Source: a bacterium
GTDB lineage: Bacteria; Zhuqueibacterota; Zhuqueibacteria; Residuimicrobiales; Krinioviventaceae
Assembly (NCBI GenBank): GCA_029561455.1
Contig: JAKQIY010000047.1
Span: 188,332 to 252,331 of the forward strand
Length of the DNA stretch: 64,000 bases
Direction of reading: 5' to 3'
Positions 25,117-34,067 of the stretch are shown piece by piece (position 1 is the stretch's first letter; each line of letters opens with the position of its first letter). The position numbers were made by a program, and so were the translations under genes. Under the pieces are notes generated by a model that was not told the DNA's origin, searched no databases, and saw only the letters and a program-made list of their open reading frames with translations.

Positions 25117-25155
25117 AGTAACCGATAAGCCTCAGTCAAGAAAGGGATAGCCGCT

Positions 25156-26472
25156 ATGAAAAAGACCTTTGTTCTGGATACCAATGTGATCCTGCATGAT
25201 TCGGGCAGTATTTTTAATTTTGATGAAAACGATATTGTTATCCCCATAACCGTTTTGGAAGAGATCGATGCTTTTAAAAAGGGGGCGGATTTAAAGAATT
25301 ACCATGCCCGCGAATTCATCCGTTTGCTGGACAGCTTTCCATCCGATAAGCTGGTGAACAGCGGCGTATCGCTGGGTAAAGGGCTGGGAAAAATTTCCAT
25401 CCTCACCACTTTCCCGGACGATGCCCGTGTTAAAGACGCCTTTGTTGAACAAAAGCCCGATCATCGCATCATCAGCGCCGCCCTGTACCTGCAAAGCAAA
25501 TCCCCGAAAAGCCAGGTGGTGTTTGTTTCCAAAGATGTAAATTTGCGGCTCAAAGCCAAGTCATTTTCCATCAACTCGCAGGATTATTATACCGACAAGA
25601 TCGAAGATGTGGAAAAGCTGTACCGCGGCAAGCGGCTGGTTGAGGATGTGAGTCCCGACCTGATTAACCGTTTATATACCGATCCATTTGAAATCCCGAT
25701 TGCCGATACCGGGCTTAAAGAGGTTATGCCCAATGAGTATTTTATACTACGCACCAATGGCAAATCGGCGCTGGCCTATTATAATCCGCAAACCAAAATG
25801 CTGGAACGACTGGAAAGCTCGCCGGCCTTTGGCATTAAACCGCGCAATGCGGAACAGATCTTTGCTCTGCACGCGCTGATGAATCCCAATGTTGCCCTGG
25901 TTACCCTGCGGGGCAAGGCAGGCACCGGCAAGACTCTGCTGGCGCTGGCGGCGGCCCTCGAAGTGCGCCAGGAATACCGGCAGATATTGCTGGCTCGGCC
26001 GGTGGTGGCGCTTTCGAACAAGGATTTGGGATTTTTGCCCGGCGATGTGGAATCGAAACTCGCACCGTATATGCAGCCGTTATATGACAACCTGGGCGTT
26101 ATCCGTAACCAGTTCAATGAAAATGATAAAAAGTACCAGTTGATCCAGGAGATGCAGGATAATGGCAAGCTGGAGATCTCGCCGCTGGCTTATATCCGCG
26201 GCCGCAGTTTGAATCACATCTTTTTCATTATCGATGAGGCGCAAAACCTGACGCCGCATGAAATCAAGACCATCATAACCCGCGCCGGGGAAAAGACCAA
26301 GATCGTCTTTGCCGGGGATATTTACCAGATCGACACGCCCTACCTGGATTCGCGTTCCACGGGCCTCAGTTATGTCATCGACCGGATGAAGCAGCAGCCG
26401 CTGCACGCCCATGTGACCCTGGAAAAAGGCGAACGCTCGGAACTGGCCGAACTGGCGAGCGATTTGTTATAA
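25156..26472 (+). CDS. PIN domain-PhoH ATPase fusion (PhoH2 type)
   Basis: 438 residues. The N-terminal PIN nuclease-like domain (1-~150) starts with the acidic motif FVLDTNVILHD and has further Asp/Glu residues (VLEEID, DHRIISAA). The C-terminal PhoH ATPase (about 235-438) has Walker A RGKAGTGKT and Walker B FFIIDEAQNLT. Known PhoH2 proteins unwind and cleave RNA. The ATG at 25156 has AAAGGGATAG upstream. Context with two tRNA-modifying enzymes fits an RNA function; no partner antitoxin gene is seen. Confidence 0.93.
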   Translation: MKKTFVLDTNVILHDSGSIFNFDENDIVIPITVLEEIDAFKKGADLKNYHAREFIRLLDSFPSDKLVNSGVSLGKGLGKISILTTFPDDARVKDAFVEQKPDHRIISAALYLQSKSPKSQVVFVSKDVNLRLKAKSFSINSQDYYTDKIEDVEKLYRGKRLVEDVSPDLINRLYTDPFEIPIADTGLKEVMPNEYFILRTNGKSALAYYNPQTKMLERLESSPAFGIKPRNAEQIFALHALMNPNVALVTLRGKAGTGKTLLALAAALEVRQEYRQILLARPVVALSNKDLGFLPGDVESKLAPYMQPLYDNLGVIRNQFNENDKKYQLIQEMQDNGKLEISPLAYIRGRSLNHIFFIIDEAQNLTPHEIKTIITRAGEKTKIVFAGDIYQIDTPYLDSRSTGLSYVIDRMKQQPLHAHVTLEKGERSELAELASDLL

Positions 26473-26550
26473 GGGGAGTTTGGGCAGGGGGGCTGTATTA
26501 AAACCAATATTGTAAAATGAATTATTCTGAATTTTAAAAACTCCCTGACT

Positions 26551-26636
26551 TGTCATTACGAGGAGCGGAGTGACGAGGAATCTTTGTTTGTTAAAACCAT
26601 AAAAAAACAAGATTTCTCCCTCCGGTCGAAATGACA
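26551..26636. repeat. REP/MITE-like imperfect palindrome
   Basis: An 86-bp imperfect inverted repeat: TGTCATTACGAGGAGCGGAG at the left end and TCTCCCTCCGGTCGAAATGACA-type complement at the right, with an A-rich centre. The style is that of the dispersed intergenic palindromes found in many bacterial genomes. Only one copy lies in this window. Confidence 0.6.
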
Positions 26637-26652
26637 AGAACGTGTTTCTGAT

Positions 26653-26705
26653 CGCCCTGGATTTTATAATCCAGGGCGTAAAACAGGACGGGACATCTTG
26701 TCCCG
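26653..26705. repeat. Two short perfect hairpins in the gap between PhoH2 and the propeller gene
   Basis: CGCCCTGGATT/AATCCAGGGCG (26653-26678) and CGGGACA/TGTCCCG (26689-26705). Neither is followed by a T-run on the plus strand. A hairpin with the same CGCCCTGG/CCAGGGCG arms occurs at about 48531-48555. Together with the palindrome at 26551 they fill most of the 370-bp convergent gap 26473-26842, which holds no gene. Confidence 0.55.
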
Positions 26706-26842
26706 CAATAAATGAAAGGTGAGATATGAGCAGTTTTTATGTATAAAGGCATTGCCGGACGCATGTCCGGCTCTATTGCCCGCTTCGGATTAATTTCCGG
26801 CGCGATCTGGGGTATTTTATCGGCGTTTATTCACAGCCTATT

Positions 26843-29047
26843 TCATTTCAAAAATACCAGCCGCCTGGTTTGCGTTTGCCGCCCGTCCAACTTCAACCGG
26901 TAAAAATATATCCCCGAAGCTACCGTCTCGCCGCAGCTATTCACTCCCTGCCAATGCACCGTATGGTTCCCGGTGGTTTGTTCGCCGTCATACAAAGATG
27001 TTACAAGCTGTCCGTAAATATTATAAACTTGTAATATAACATGACCCTTTTGTGAAAGATGATACTGAATTTTAGTTTCCGAATTAAATGGATTGGGATA
27101 GTTTTGTGATAATTCTACATTAACCGGGACATTTGTATTTGCTTCTTTATTAATTATGGTAGGTGTGTCTTTATAAATTGACACGCCAATATCAGTTCCG
27201 ATGATAACATTACCATATTTATCCGCAGCCAATGCTTGAATTCTGTTACTAATAATTTGACTATTTTCCGGTAAATAAGCATACCACATTTCGCCATCAA
27301 ACATGCACAATCCGCCCCCGTCGGAACCAAACCATTTGCGGCCCTTGTTATCAATGGTCATTGTATACACCCAATTAAACAATAAACCACTATTACTTGT
27401 ATTGTAATTCACCCAATTTGTCCCGTCATATTTATAAACTCCGCCCATTGTCCCAAACCATAAATCCCCGTTGTTTTCCATAGCAACTGCATCGGCACAA
27501 TTTGAAGAATAAATACTTTTATTAACTTTATAGAATTGCCAGTTAGAATCGTTATAACAAGCAATACCAAAGGCCTTTGTTCCCAAAATCCAATCAATAT
27601 CCGAAGTACAAAACCATTTGTTATTATGTTTATCAAAGCCGATATCCATAACACCAGTTGCTTTAATTTTATTATCCGGGTCGCAATAACTTGAAAATGT
27701 ACTACCGTCATACTTATAAACACATGAATTCCATGAGCCATACCAGACATTGCCTTCTCTGTCCACTGCAATTGACCTGACTGTCACAAAAGGAATTCCG
27801 TCGTCGGATTGATTCATAGTCCTTAAACTATCACCATTATAAATCGATACCCCCCAATTCGTGGCAATTAATACATTCCCCGAACTATCTATCGTAATGT
27901 CATTAATATAATCGTACGGTAGAGAACTGTTTGTTTTATTATAGGTTTGCCATGAACCATTTCTGTCCACAACTACACCATGTTTACTTGTACCATACCA
28001 TTTATTATTTTGCCGGTCTACTGCAATAGCTGTTATAAATTTGGTTTCCAGCCTCCCGGTGATAGTTACTTTTAGCCAGTCGGTTCCATTATAAAAATAT
28101 AACCCACTTGTACCACCCACCCAAAGATTGCCATTTTTATCTTCTGTAATTGTGTTTATAATTGCTGTAGGGTTTGAAACAAATGTTGAATCAAATGATA
28201 AAATACAATTTGTAGAATCAAAAATTGTCCAGGTTGTATCATCATAGCAATATATGCGGCCATAACCAGAACCAAACCATTTCTTCTCTTTCTCATCGAC
28301 AAAGGCACACATTATATAATTTTCCAGTAACCCACTATTTTCTTTATTGTAATTTATCCATTGATCATTTTCATAGTAATGTATACCAGCTCCATTGGTA
28401 GCCAGCCATACTTTATTTGCATCGTAACTGATATCACTGACCAAATTGGTTTGCAATCCACTGTTTGCTTTGGTAAAAGTTTGCCAACTTATTCCATCAA
28501 ATACAGCAAGTCCTTTGGTTGTGCCTGCCCATACTTTACCCTCAGAATCTATTTTTATTGCATTAAATATAGCATCGTTCAAACCATAATCATTTTTTGT
28601 ATAGGTGATCCAGTTTGTTCCATCAAAAACAATGATACAATTATTTGAACCAATCCATAATTTATTATCATTATCTATAGCCAAACAATTGATTGTGTTG
28701 TTTGTTAAACCGCTATTGGCAGAATTATAACTAGTCCATATATTATCATTTAACAAAGATAAGCCTTTATGCGGGGAGCCGAACCATATTTTATTTTGGT
28801 CTGATATAATTGCATTAATATTACTTTCGGGAAGGCCTTCTTCAGCTTCATACTCCTCAAACGAAAAATCATTGATATTCACCTTTACCATCCCGCCGGT
28901 GGTGGCTACCCAGCAATAATCACCCACGCAGCACAGGTCCTGCACATCGTTTTTACAGGTGAATGTTTCCCAGGTTTGGCTATTTAATGGTATATTGGCT
29001 AGCAATAGTACGAACAAAATCAGTAAAAAACCATTCCTTTTGTACAT
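26843..29047 (-). CDS. T9SS-sorted beta-propeller protein (Reg_prop-type repeats)
   Basis: 734 residues. Signal peptide about 1-23 (MYKRNGFLLILFVLLLANIP). Then about 14 repeats of 40-45 residues of the two-component-regulator propeller type: N-x-I-x-x-I-x-x-D-x-x-x-x-x-W-F/V-G-T/S, then G-x-x-x-Y/F-N/D-G-x-x-W. They probably fold as two seven-bladed propellers. The last ~85 residues are a T9SS type-A sorting domain (LSQNYPNPFNS, YNIYGQLV, GIYFYRL, final RRLVFLK). No histidine kinase domain follows, so this is a secreted or surface protein and not a hybrid sensor. The propeller core looks clearly more AT-rich than both ends of the gene and its neighbours. Ligand unknown. Confidence 0.9.
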   Translation of the reverse strand: MYKRNGFLLILFVLLLANIPLNSQTWETFTCKNDVQDLCCVGDYCWVATTGGMVKVNINDFSFEEYEAEEGLPESNINAIISDQNKIWFGSPHKGLSLLNDNIWTSYNSANSGLTNNTINCLAIDNDNKLWIGSNNCIIVFDGTNWITYTKNDYGLNDAIFNAIKIDSEGKVWAGTTKGLAVFDGISWQTFTKANSGLQTNLVSDISYDANKVWLATNGAGIHYYENDQWINYNKENSGLLENYIMCAFVDEKEKKWFGSGYGRIYCYDDTTWTIFDSTNCILSFDSTFVSNPTAIINTITEDKNGNLWVGGTSGLYFYNGTDWLKVTITGRLETKFITAIAVDRQNNKWYGTSKHGVVVDRNGSWQTYNKTNSSLPYDYINDITIDSSGNVLIATNWGVSIYNGDSLRTMNQSDDGIPFVTVRSIAVDREGNVWYGSWNSCVYKYDGSTFSSYCDPDNKIKATGVMDIGFDKHNNKWFCTSDIDWILGTKAFGIACYNDSNWQFYKVNKSIYSSNCADAVAMENNGDLWFGTMGGVYKYDGTNWVNYNTSNSGLLFNWVYTMTIDNKGRKWFGSDGGGLCMFDGEMWYAYLPENSQIISNRIQALAADKYGNVIIGTDIGVSIYKDTPTIINKEANTNVPVNVELSQNYPNPFNSETKIQYHLSQKGHVILQVYNIYGQLVTSLYDGEQTTGNHTVHWQGVNSCGETVASGIYFYRLKLDGRQTQTRRLVFLK

Positions 29048-29370
29048 GATTTTACTCCCTGTTGTATTTATGGTAAATCAACAACTTTCCAACCCATTCC
29101 GCCCAATTCTGTGCCGCTTCAATATAATATATTCTTGGTCCCTTGTCATCATATAAATATTTCTGCTATATTGCTGCAAATCCCTGGTTTGCGGTGTGGT
29201 GGGAAATATTTACACAGCAAGATAAACAATTGTATTACTATTGTCAAGAAAGTAATAAAATATTGTAAATTTTTTGTGGAGGTAAATTGATGTCAATCGG
29301 ACATTTTTTGTTATTATAATGAATTGCCGATACCTATCTTTGCAGGTGCTTTGCGCTTTCTTTGATCGCG

Positions 29371-29519
29371 CCGGGATTCCCATCCCGGTGCGGGAAATGA
29401 ACCAGGGTTTCTAACCCTGGTAATAAAACAAGGTTGTATTGCCTTGTTTGGCGTGTCATTAATGCGCGGGATTGGAAATCCCGTACCATTATACGAACCG
29501 GGTTATGAAACCCGGTTCG
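29371..29519. repeat. Cluster of five short hairpins
   Basis: Within 150 bases: CCGGGAT/ATCCCGG (29371-29388), CCAGGGTT/AACCCTGG (29402-29420), AACAAGG/CCTTGTT (29427-29448), GGGATT/AATCCC (29468-29482) and CGAACCGGGTT/AACCCGGTTCG (29494-29519). The arms are perfect, the loops are 3-8 bases and no two share a sequence. None has a terminator-like T-run. Confidence 0.65.
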
Positions 29520-29533
29520 ATCAGTAGCCTTCA

Positions 29534-29654
29534 GCCCGGCAGAATATCAGTGTGGTCCACCTGGGGCACAGGACTGCTATAAAGGCAGATCTATGACTCC
29601 GAACCTGGCCAGGCTTGTGCTGTATGAGCGGCGAGGTGGGCTACACTTTGTTGC
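29534..29654 (+). repeat. Repeat A, copy 1
   Basis: 121 bp from GCCCGGCAG to CTACACTTTGTTGC. It aligns along its full length with 30140-30260 (same length, direct orientation), sharing for example TCCACCTGGGGCACAGGACT and GAGGTGGGCTACACTTTGTT. It flanks the B tandem repeat. Confidence 0.8.
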
Positions 29655-29672
29655 GGACTGACCAGGAAATAT

Positions 29673-29896
29673 CGTCTCAATACGTCCGTCCCGCTAAGCG
29701 TGGCGGACTACCCGACGACCGGTCATCCTGTCAAGCCCTATCATTGCCACGGCCTTCAGGTCGTGGGACAAATAAATCAAAAACAGGGCTTTAGCCTAAT
29801 GAAGTATTTGACTAAAGTCAATTTTTTAGTTTTAGTAATCCACGTCATAAATGACGTGGCAATGAGCAAAAAATTTGTGCTCACCCCAAGTCAAGT
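29673..29896 (+). repeat. Repeat B, copy 1 of a 224-bp tandem pair
   Basis: Begins CGTCTCAATACGTCCGTCCC and repeats at a 224-base period with only a few differences. It contains internal hairpins: CCACG-GCCTTCAGGT-CGTGG, TTGAC-TAAA-GTCAA and CCACGTCA-TAAA-TGACGTGG. A diverged third copy lies at 48203-48420. Confidence 0.85.
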
Positions 29897-30118
29897 CGTC
29901 TCAATACGTCCGTCCCGCTAAGCGTGGCGGACTACCCGATGACCGGTCATCATGTCAAGCCCTATCATTGCTACGGCCTTCAGGTCGTGGGACAAATAAA
30001 TCAAAAACAGGGCTTTAGCCTAAAGAAGTATTTGACTAAAGTCAATTTTTTAGTTTTAGTAATCCACGTCATAAATGACGTGGCAATGAGCAAAAAAATT
30101 TGTGCTCACCCCAAGTCA
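29897..30118 (+). repeat. Repeat B, copy 2 of the tandem pair
   Basis: Near-identical to copy 1, with a few point changes (for example GACGACC to GATGACC) and one extra A in an A-run. The near-identity points to a recent duplication. The period is far too long and there are no spacers, so it is not a CRISPR array. Confidence 0.85.
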
Positions 30119-30139
30119 TGCCTGTAGGTCGGGTCTGCG

Positions 30140-30260
30140 GCCCGGCAGCATTTCAGTGGAGTCCACCTGGGGCACAGGACTGCTATAAAGGTAGGACTAT
30201 GACTCCGAATCTGTTCATACTTTTGCTGGATTTGCAGCGAGGTGGGCTACACTTTGTTGC
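30140..30260 (+). repeat. Repeat A, copy 2
   Basis: Direct repeat of 29534-29654 with the same 121-bp length; the two copies bracket the B tandem pair in an A-B-B-A order. Confidence 0.8.
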
Positions 30261-30345
30261 ACGAAGGCCGGCAAGTTAATATGTTCTGTCTTAAAAAAAC
30301 AAATTCCTGCACCGGTTTATCCAGGACGGCGCCCGTTAGTCCCGC

Positions 30346-32817
30346 TTACCTTAACGATAGCCCCTGCGCCGGGAAATTGATCACATTTGGCATAATTTTG
30401 CTGCTTACCGGCAGCGCCAGCACACTCGCAAAAATCTCTTCCACGTAAAGCAGGTTGCTTATACCGCGATAGACCGCTTTAGTAACGAACTGGCTGGTAT
30501 CGTACTCGTCATTTATGGCCGTCATATCCCAGTCGCTGCCCTCAAGCTGGCCGGGCATGTTCATTATTGCCCGCCAGAACTCGGTAAACACCCGGCTGGG
30601 ATCCAGGGTGTTTTGGGTAATAACCAACCCGCGGGTTACTCCATGCGGACCTGCCGGGGTATAAGCCGCGCCGTTGGTCTCTGAACGCGCCGGGCGGTTA
30701 AATTCGGGATTGGAATGCGTCCACAAAATACCCTTGTTTTGCGGTTCATTACCGTTCAGGAACGAATCTTCAAAGCCGGTTTCGTCTTCTTCCGTGATAA
30801 TTTCGCGGTTCAGTACCGTCGCCTCATCCAGGGTTTGCAGGCGATATTTGCCTTTGGTTGCCAGTTCCAGCCACTGGTTGAGATTTAACAATAACTGCCG
30901 GGTTTCCTCGGTTTTTTCTTCCAGCATACCGTGAATATACAACGGGATCACACGCAGATCCTCGGCTACATTGTATATAGTCACCGAATCCGCCCATTTC
31001 ATGATATATGCAAAATTGGCGGGATTGGAGATGTCGGTAACCAGGGGATTCAGTACTTTGATCGCTTCCTTTACCGGGAAAGAATCGACCTCAAACAGGG
31101 GCGTCAACAGTTCTTGGGTCATGGCGCTGCCGGTCAGATTATAGGGCAGGTAGGTTTCTATAACGGAACTTTTTACATCGCCGATATTCAGGGCGCCGCT
31201 TTGGTAGGCTGCTTCAAATTGCGCTATGCCGTTGTTATCGCTCATGCCGATTTGCCGTTCATCCTGAAAGATCTTGATTCCGGCCCAAACCTGGCTGGCG
31301 GCAGCTACATCGTCCCGGCCATACAGCAGGGCGTCGACCAGTTGCAGTTTGAGACCAAAGCCCTTGCTGGTAACGGCGCTGCTAGCGGTAAATTGCGACA
31401 CATTACCATCTTTGTCCCGAACTTTAATAGCGAAATAATAGGTTTGCGCATTTTCAGGGTTGGTGATCATATATTTTATCATACTGCCGGTCGTCAACCC
31501 GGGAGCATAGCCGTTAACTGCCAGATCGGCAAGTTCAAGATTGCCTTCATTTACAATTGGCAATACGCTTCGATATATATCGAAAAGCAAATCCACACCG
31601 CTTTCGGTTACTCCGTTTGTAGCCTTGTCCGCCGGTATTTGCCAGCTCAGTTCCACTTCGCCCGGATTGGCTCCGGTAGCAACGCCCAGGTTGCTCACAG
31701 CTTCGGGGGTATGCAGCGCCGGGTTGATCTCGGTGGTAAAGCTCCAGGTGTATTCCTGGCCGTTATTAAAATCATTGCCGGCCAGGTCTTCAATACCGGC
31801 TAGGTGCACGGTATAGATTTCGCTATGATTAAAGGGATTTTCCGGTATAAAACGCAGGGTATTGACGTTGACGTCATAACTGACGCCGCCCTGCACATGG
31901 CTGCCGTTTGCGGCGGTTACAAAGATTTTTTCACTCATGTTTTCATTTTTCAGCGCTTCATTGAAAATCGCAAAAACGCTGTTGTTGATGTCCACACCCA
32001 CGCTGCCGGCAATGGGGCTCACCTGCGTCACCTGCGGCGGCTGGGTATCGGGATTGGCGGCAGTGCGGAATTCATATTCAAATACTCCGCCGGGGATATT
32101 GTCGTTATCGCCATCCAGGGAGAAACCCCATATATCCTTTACGCTCTCGGTAATGCGGATGATATAGTCGACGCCGTATTCCATTTGCGGAATGACCAGT
32201 TGAATTTCTTTTTTGCTCTGATCGAAATTAACCTGGATTGGCACCTGTGCCTGGGTAGTTTTTTCCAGCAACAGAACGCTGGTGGTGGTAACCGTGTCTT
32301 TATTCAGTTTATTGCTGACATTGATATTGATGACCACATTTTCTATGCTGTTCTCATTGAGATTATAGATATGCACAAACGAAGTAGGGGGCAGAACGGT
32401 CAAATCCAGTTTATATTTTCCACCGGATGAGCCGTTTTTATCGCCATCAACAAGACTGCCGTCTGCAGCGGTAACGCCATCGACCACCAGGCGGTATTTG
32501 CTGCCTGGTGTGAGCAAGGGCAGGGTGATTTTGTATTGCTCGGCGGTAATTTTTACTACCAGGTGACCGGTCAGCTTTTCACCGCCAAGAGTTTCCACAT
32601 AGACCGTTTCGGTCGTTACGTTCGATACGGAACCGCTAAAAGTAATCGTGGCCTGTTCGCCGCCCGGCTCCACATCTTCGGCGGTGCCGGTGCTGAACGC
32701 AACGCTTTTAATAATAACAGCCTTGCTTGACGAGACCGGGTTTTTCTCACACCCTATAATAACACCGGTTAAACCGGCCATGAGCTTTTTAATAAAATTT
32801 CTTCTTGATGACCACAC
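30346..32817 (-). CDS. Tat-type lipoprotein with Ig-like domains
   Basis: 823 residues. The N-terminus has a twin-arginine motif SRRNFIKK, a hydrophobic stretch and a lipobox GVIIGC, so it should be exported folded by Tat and lipid-anchored at Cys23. The body has Ig-like domains: about 30-135, 145-255 and a Big_5/SbsA-type domain at about 265-365 (PPQVTQVSPIAGSVGVDINN through YTWSFTT). An Fn3-like domain follows at about 370-480 (VSNLGVATGANPGEVELSW). The last ~340 residues match nothing I recognise; they look globular and carry a THSNPEFNRP segment. No T9SS sorting domain. It lies 45 bases downstream of the membrane-protein gene that ends at 32863, so they are probably cotranscribed. Confidence 0.85.
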   Translation of the reverse strand: MWSSRRNFIKKLMAGLTGVIIGCEKNPVSSSKAVIIKSVAFSTGTAEDVEPGGEQATITFSGSVSNVTTETVYVETLGGEKLTGHLVVKITAEQYKITLPLLTPGSKYRLVVDGVTAADGSLVDGDKNGSSGGKYKLDLTVLPPTSFVHIYNLNENSIENVVININVSNKLNKDTVTTTSVLLLEKTTQAQVPIQVNFDQSKKEIQLVIPQMEYGVDYIIRITESVKDIWGFSLDGDNDNIPGGVFEYEFRTAANPDTQPPQVTQVSPIAGSVGVDINNSVFAIFNEALKNENMSEKIFVTAANGSHVQGGVSYDVNVNTLRFIPENPFNHSEIYTVHLAGIEDLAGNDFNNGQEYTWSFTTEINPALHTPEAVSNLGVATGANPGEVELSWQIPADKATNGVTESGVDLLFDIYRSVLPIVNEGNLELADLAVNGYAPGLTTGSMIKYMITNPENAQTYYFAIKVRDKDGNVSQFTASSAVTSKGFGLKLQLVDALLYGRDDVAAASQVWAGIKIFQDERQIGMSDNNGIAQFEAAYQSGALNIGDVKSSVIETYLPYNLTGSAMTQELLTPLFEVDSFPVKEAIKVLNPLVTDISNPANFAYIMKWADSVTIYNVAEDLRVIPLYIHGMLEEKTEETRQLLLNLNQWLELATKGKYRLQTLDEATVLNREIITEEDETGFEDSFLNGNEPQNKGILWTHSNPEFNRPARSETNGAAYTPAGPHGVTRGLVITQNTLDPSRVFTEFWRAIMNMPGQLEGSDWDMTAINDEYDTSQFVTKAVYRGISNLLYVEEIFASVLALPVSSKIMPNVINFPAQGLSLR

Positions 32818-32862
32818 TTTACAACCTCCACTTTAGTGGATAATTTATCATTACCGTAAAAA

Positions 32863-33699
32863 TCACCTGTCAATATTAGATACTGCCCCGGCCTTTTCAG
32901 CATCGAGGGCGGCATAATCCAGTTCCGAGCCCCTCATACTGTGGGGGATCATAAAAATAACCAGGGTGATAAAAGATGCTGCAAAAATCCAGCCGCGAAT
33001 CCGTGATTTTTTCAGTACTGCAACAAGCGCCAGCAGCCAGGCCAGCACGGCAATAAGGGTTTTATTGTCGGTCAGGTCGTAACCAAGCGGAAAGCCGGTC
33101 CAGTAAGCGCCAAACGCATATTTTTGTACGATCGGCCCCATGACCATGCCGCCCAGCGCCAGCAGGACTAGTGTTATGATTGTATATGTTTGCAGATTTC
33201 CCTTGGGTTTTAAAGCTTCGAGCCCGGTGCGGGTGGAAAACAGCATGCCAAAAAACATGCACAGGATATGCGGTACGAGCGCCCATGCCGGCACATCGCC
33301 TTTAAAGCGCGTTACTATTGTTTCATTTTGCGGCAGGGAAATTACGGAATTTGCTTTATGAATTACAATATAGTACTCCAGCTTGCCGGCCGGCGGCTGA
33401 GCCGGTAAAATTGCCTTCAGGCTATCGCCCTGGCGGGCAAGTGGAATGTAGGTCCAGTTATCATTGGTTTTGTAGCGGCGATAAACCAAATCGCCGAACA
33501 TGGCCGTATCCGGGGCGGCAACAGTAACCGGCTGTCCTGCGGAGGTGCTATGACTCCGGGTAAATACATAATCGATACGGCTGCTGTCCAGTAATGCAGA
33601 ACCGCTCGCCGGCCAGGTTGGACCGGTTTTACGCTGGTACACAGCCGAAGCTAAAGTTATAATTATTGCCAAAACCCAGAATAATAAATTACGCAGCAT
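32863..33699 (-). CDS. Multi-pass membrane protein of unknown function
   Basis: 278 residues from ATG 33699, preceded by AGGGAGA with a 5-base gap; an upstream in-frame TTG (33717) would place this site inside the gene. One N-terminal hydrophobic helix (about 5-22) is followed by ~110 extracytoplasmic residues that look like a beta domain, and then by five hydrophobic helices between about 133 and 265. No catalytic motif is evident and I do not recognise the family. The Ig-like Tat lipoprotein gene follows on the same strand. Confidence 0.75.
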   Translation of the reverse strand: MLRNLLFWVLAIIITLASAVYQRKTGPTWPASGSALLDSSRIDYVFTRSHSTSAGQPVTVAAPDTAMFGDLVYRRYKTNDNWTYIPLARQGDSLKAILPAQPPAGKLEYYIVIHKANSVISLPQNETIVTRFKGDVPAWALVPHILCMFFGMLFSTRTGLEALKPKGNLQTYTIITLVLLALGGMVMGPIVQKYAFGAYWTGFPLGYDLTDNKTLIAVLAWLLALVAVLKKSRIRGWIFAASFITLVIFMIPHSMRGSELDYAALDAEKAGAVSNIDR

Positions 33700-33911
33700 C
33701 TTTTCTCCCTGAAGCAAAGCAATTGAAAACTTGTCATTACCAAATAGCTTGTATACTGTAAATATACAAAATATTTAACATCAATAAAACGGGATAATAT
33801 TTCTAACTTGTCACAACAAAACAGTAATTATGGGAACAATAAAAACAAAATGTTAGTTGATAAAGATACCGGATCATGCGACTATTGTTCAAAAAATAAA
33901 TAATCCGGTCA

Positions 33912-33934
33912 AAGGCAATCACTAGTTTTGCCTT
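33912..33934. promoter_or_regulatory. Inverted repeat overlapping the -35 box
   Basis: AAGGCAA (33912-33918) and TTGCCTT (33928-33934) form a perfect 7-base inverted repeat with a 9-base gap. The right arm overlaps the first two bases of the -35 element of the promoter of the gene at 34068, so it could be a regulator site. The regulator is unknown. Confidence 0.3.
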
Positions 33935-33961
33935 GATTTTTAATTATTGTTTTAGTAAAAT
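33933..33961 (+). promoter_or_regulatory. Sigma-70-like promoter of the PD40/barrel gene
   Basis: TTGATT (33933-33938) and TAAAAT (33956-33961) separated by 17 bases, about 100 bases before the ATG at 34068. The 5' leader ends with AAAGGAG upstream of the start codon. Confidence 0.45.
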
Positions 33962-34067
33962 TTATGTTTATATTCAATATAGCCGCTGCACGGAACCAGG
34001 ACGGGGGCGGAGTTGTCAGGTTTTTGTTTACAAGCTGAGCTAAACAGCGGCATTAAAGGAGAAAAAG

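Larger units (their letters stand above)
29048..30345. other. 1.3-kb gene-free, repeat-rich region
   Basis: No gene is supported. The two 67-73 codon frames here are products of the tandem B repeat. In order: an AT-rich leader with the promoter region of the propeller gene (to ~29330), a cluster of five hairpins (29371-29519), repeat A1, B1, B2, A2, and a short unique stretch before the convergent end of the Ig-like lipoprotein gene. Confidence 0.7.
33700..34067. other. Divergent promoter region
   Basis: About 370 AT-rich bases between the membrane-protein gene (minus) and the PD40/barrel gene (plus). The plus-strand promoter at 33933-33961 and an inverted repeat beside it are the only structured elements seen. 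Confidence 0.5.

Noticed and set aside
29494-29525. GGTTCGATC next to a stem, considered as a tRNA T-arm
   Set aside because: It is the right arm of an 11-bp perfect hairpin; no acceptor, D or anticodon arm fits around it.
29673-30118. Tandem repeat considered as a CRISPR array or as small genes
   Set aside because: The unit is 224 bp, there are two copies without spacers, no cas genes are nearby, and the 67-73 codon frames are by-products of the repeat with no ribosome sites.
30931-32430. Plus-strand frames of 290 and 208 codons opposite the Ig-like lipoprotein gene
   Set aside because: Antisense shadows; the minus-strand frame has a signal sequence and known domains.
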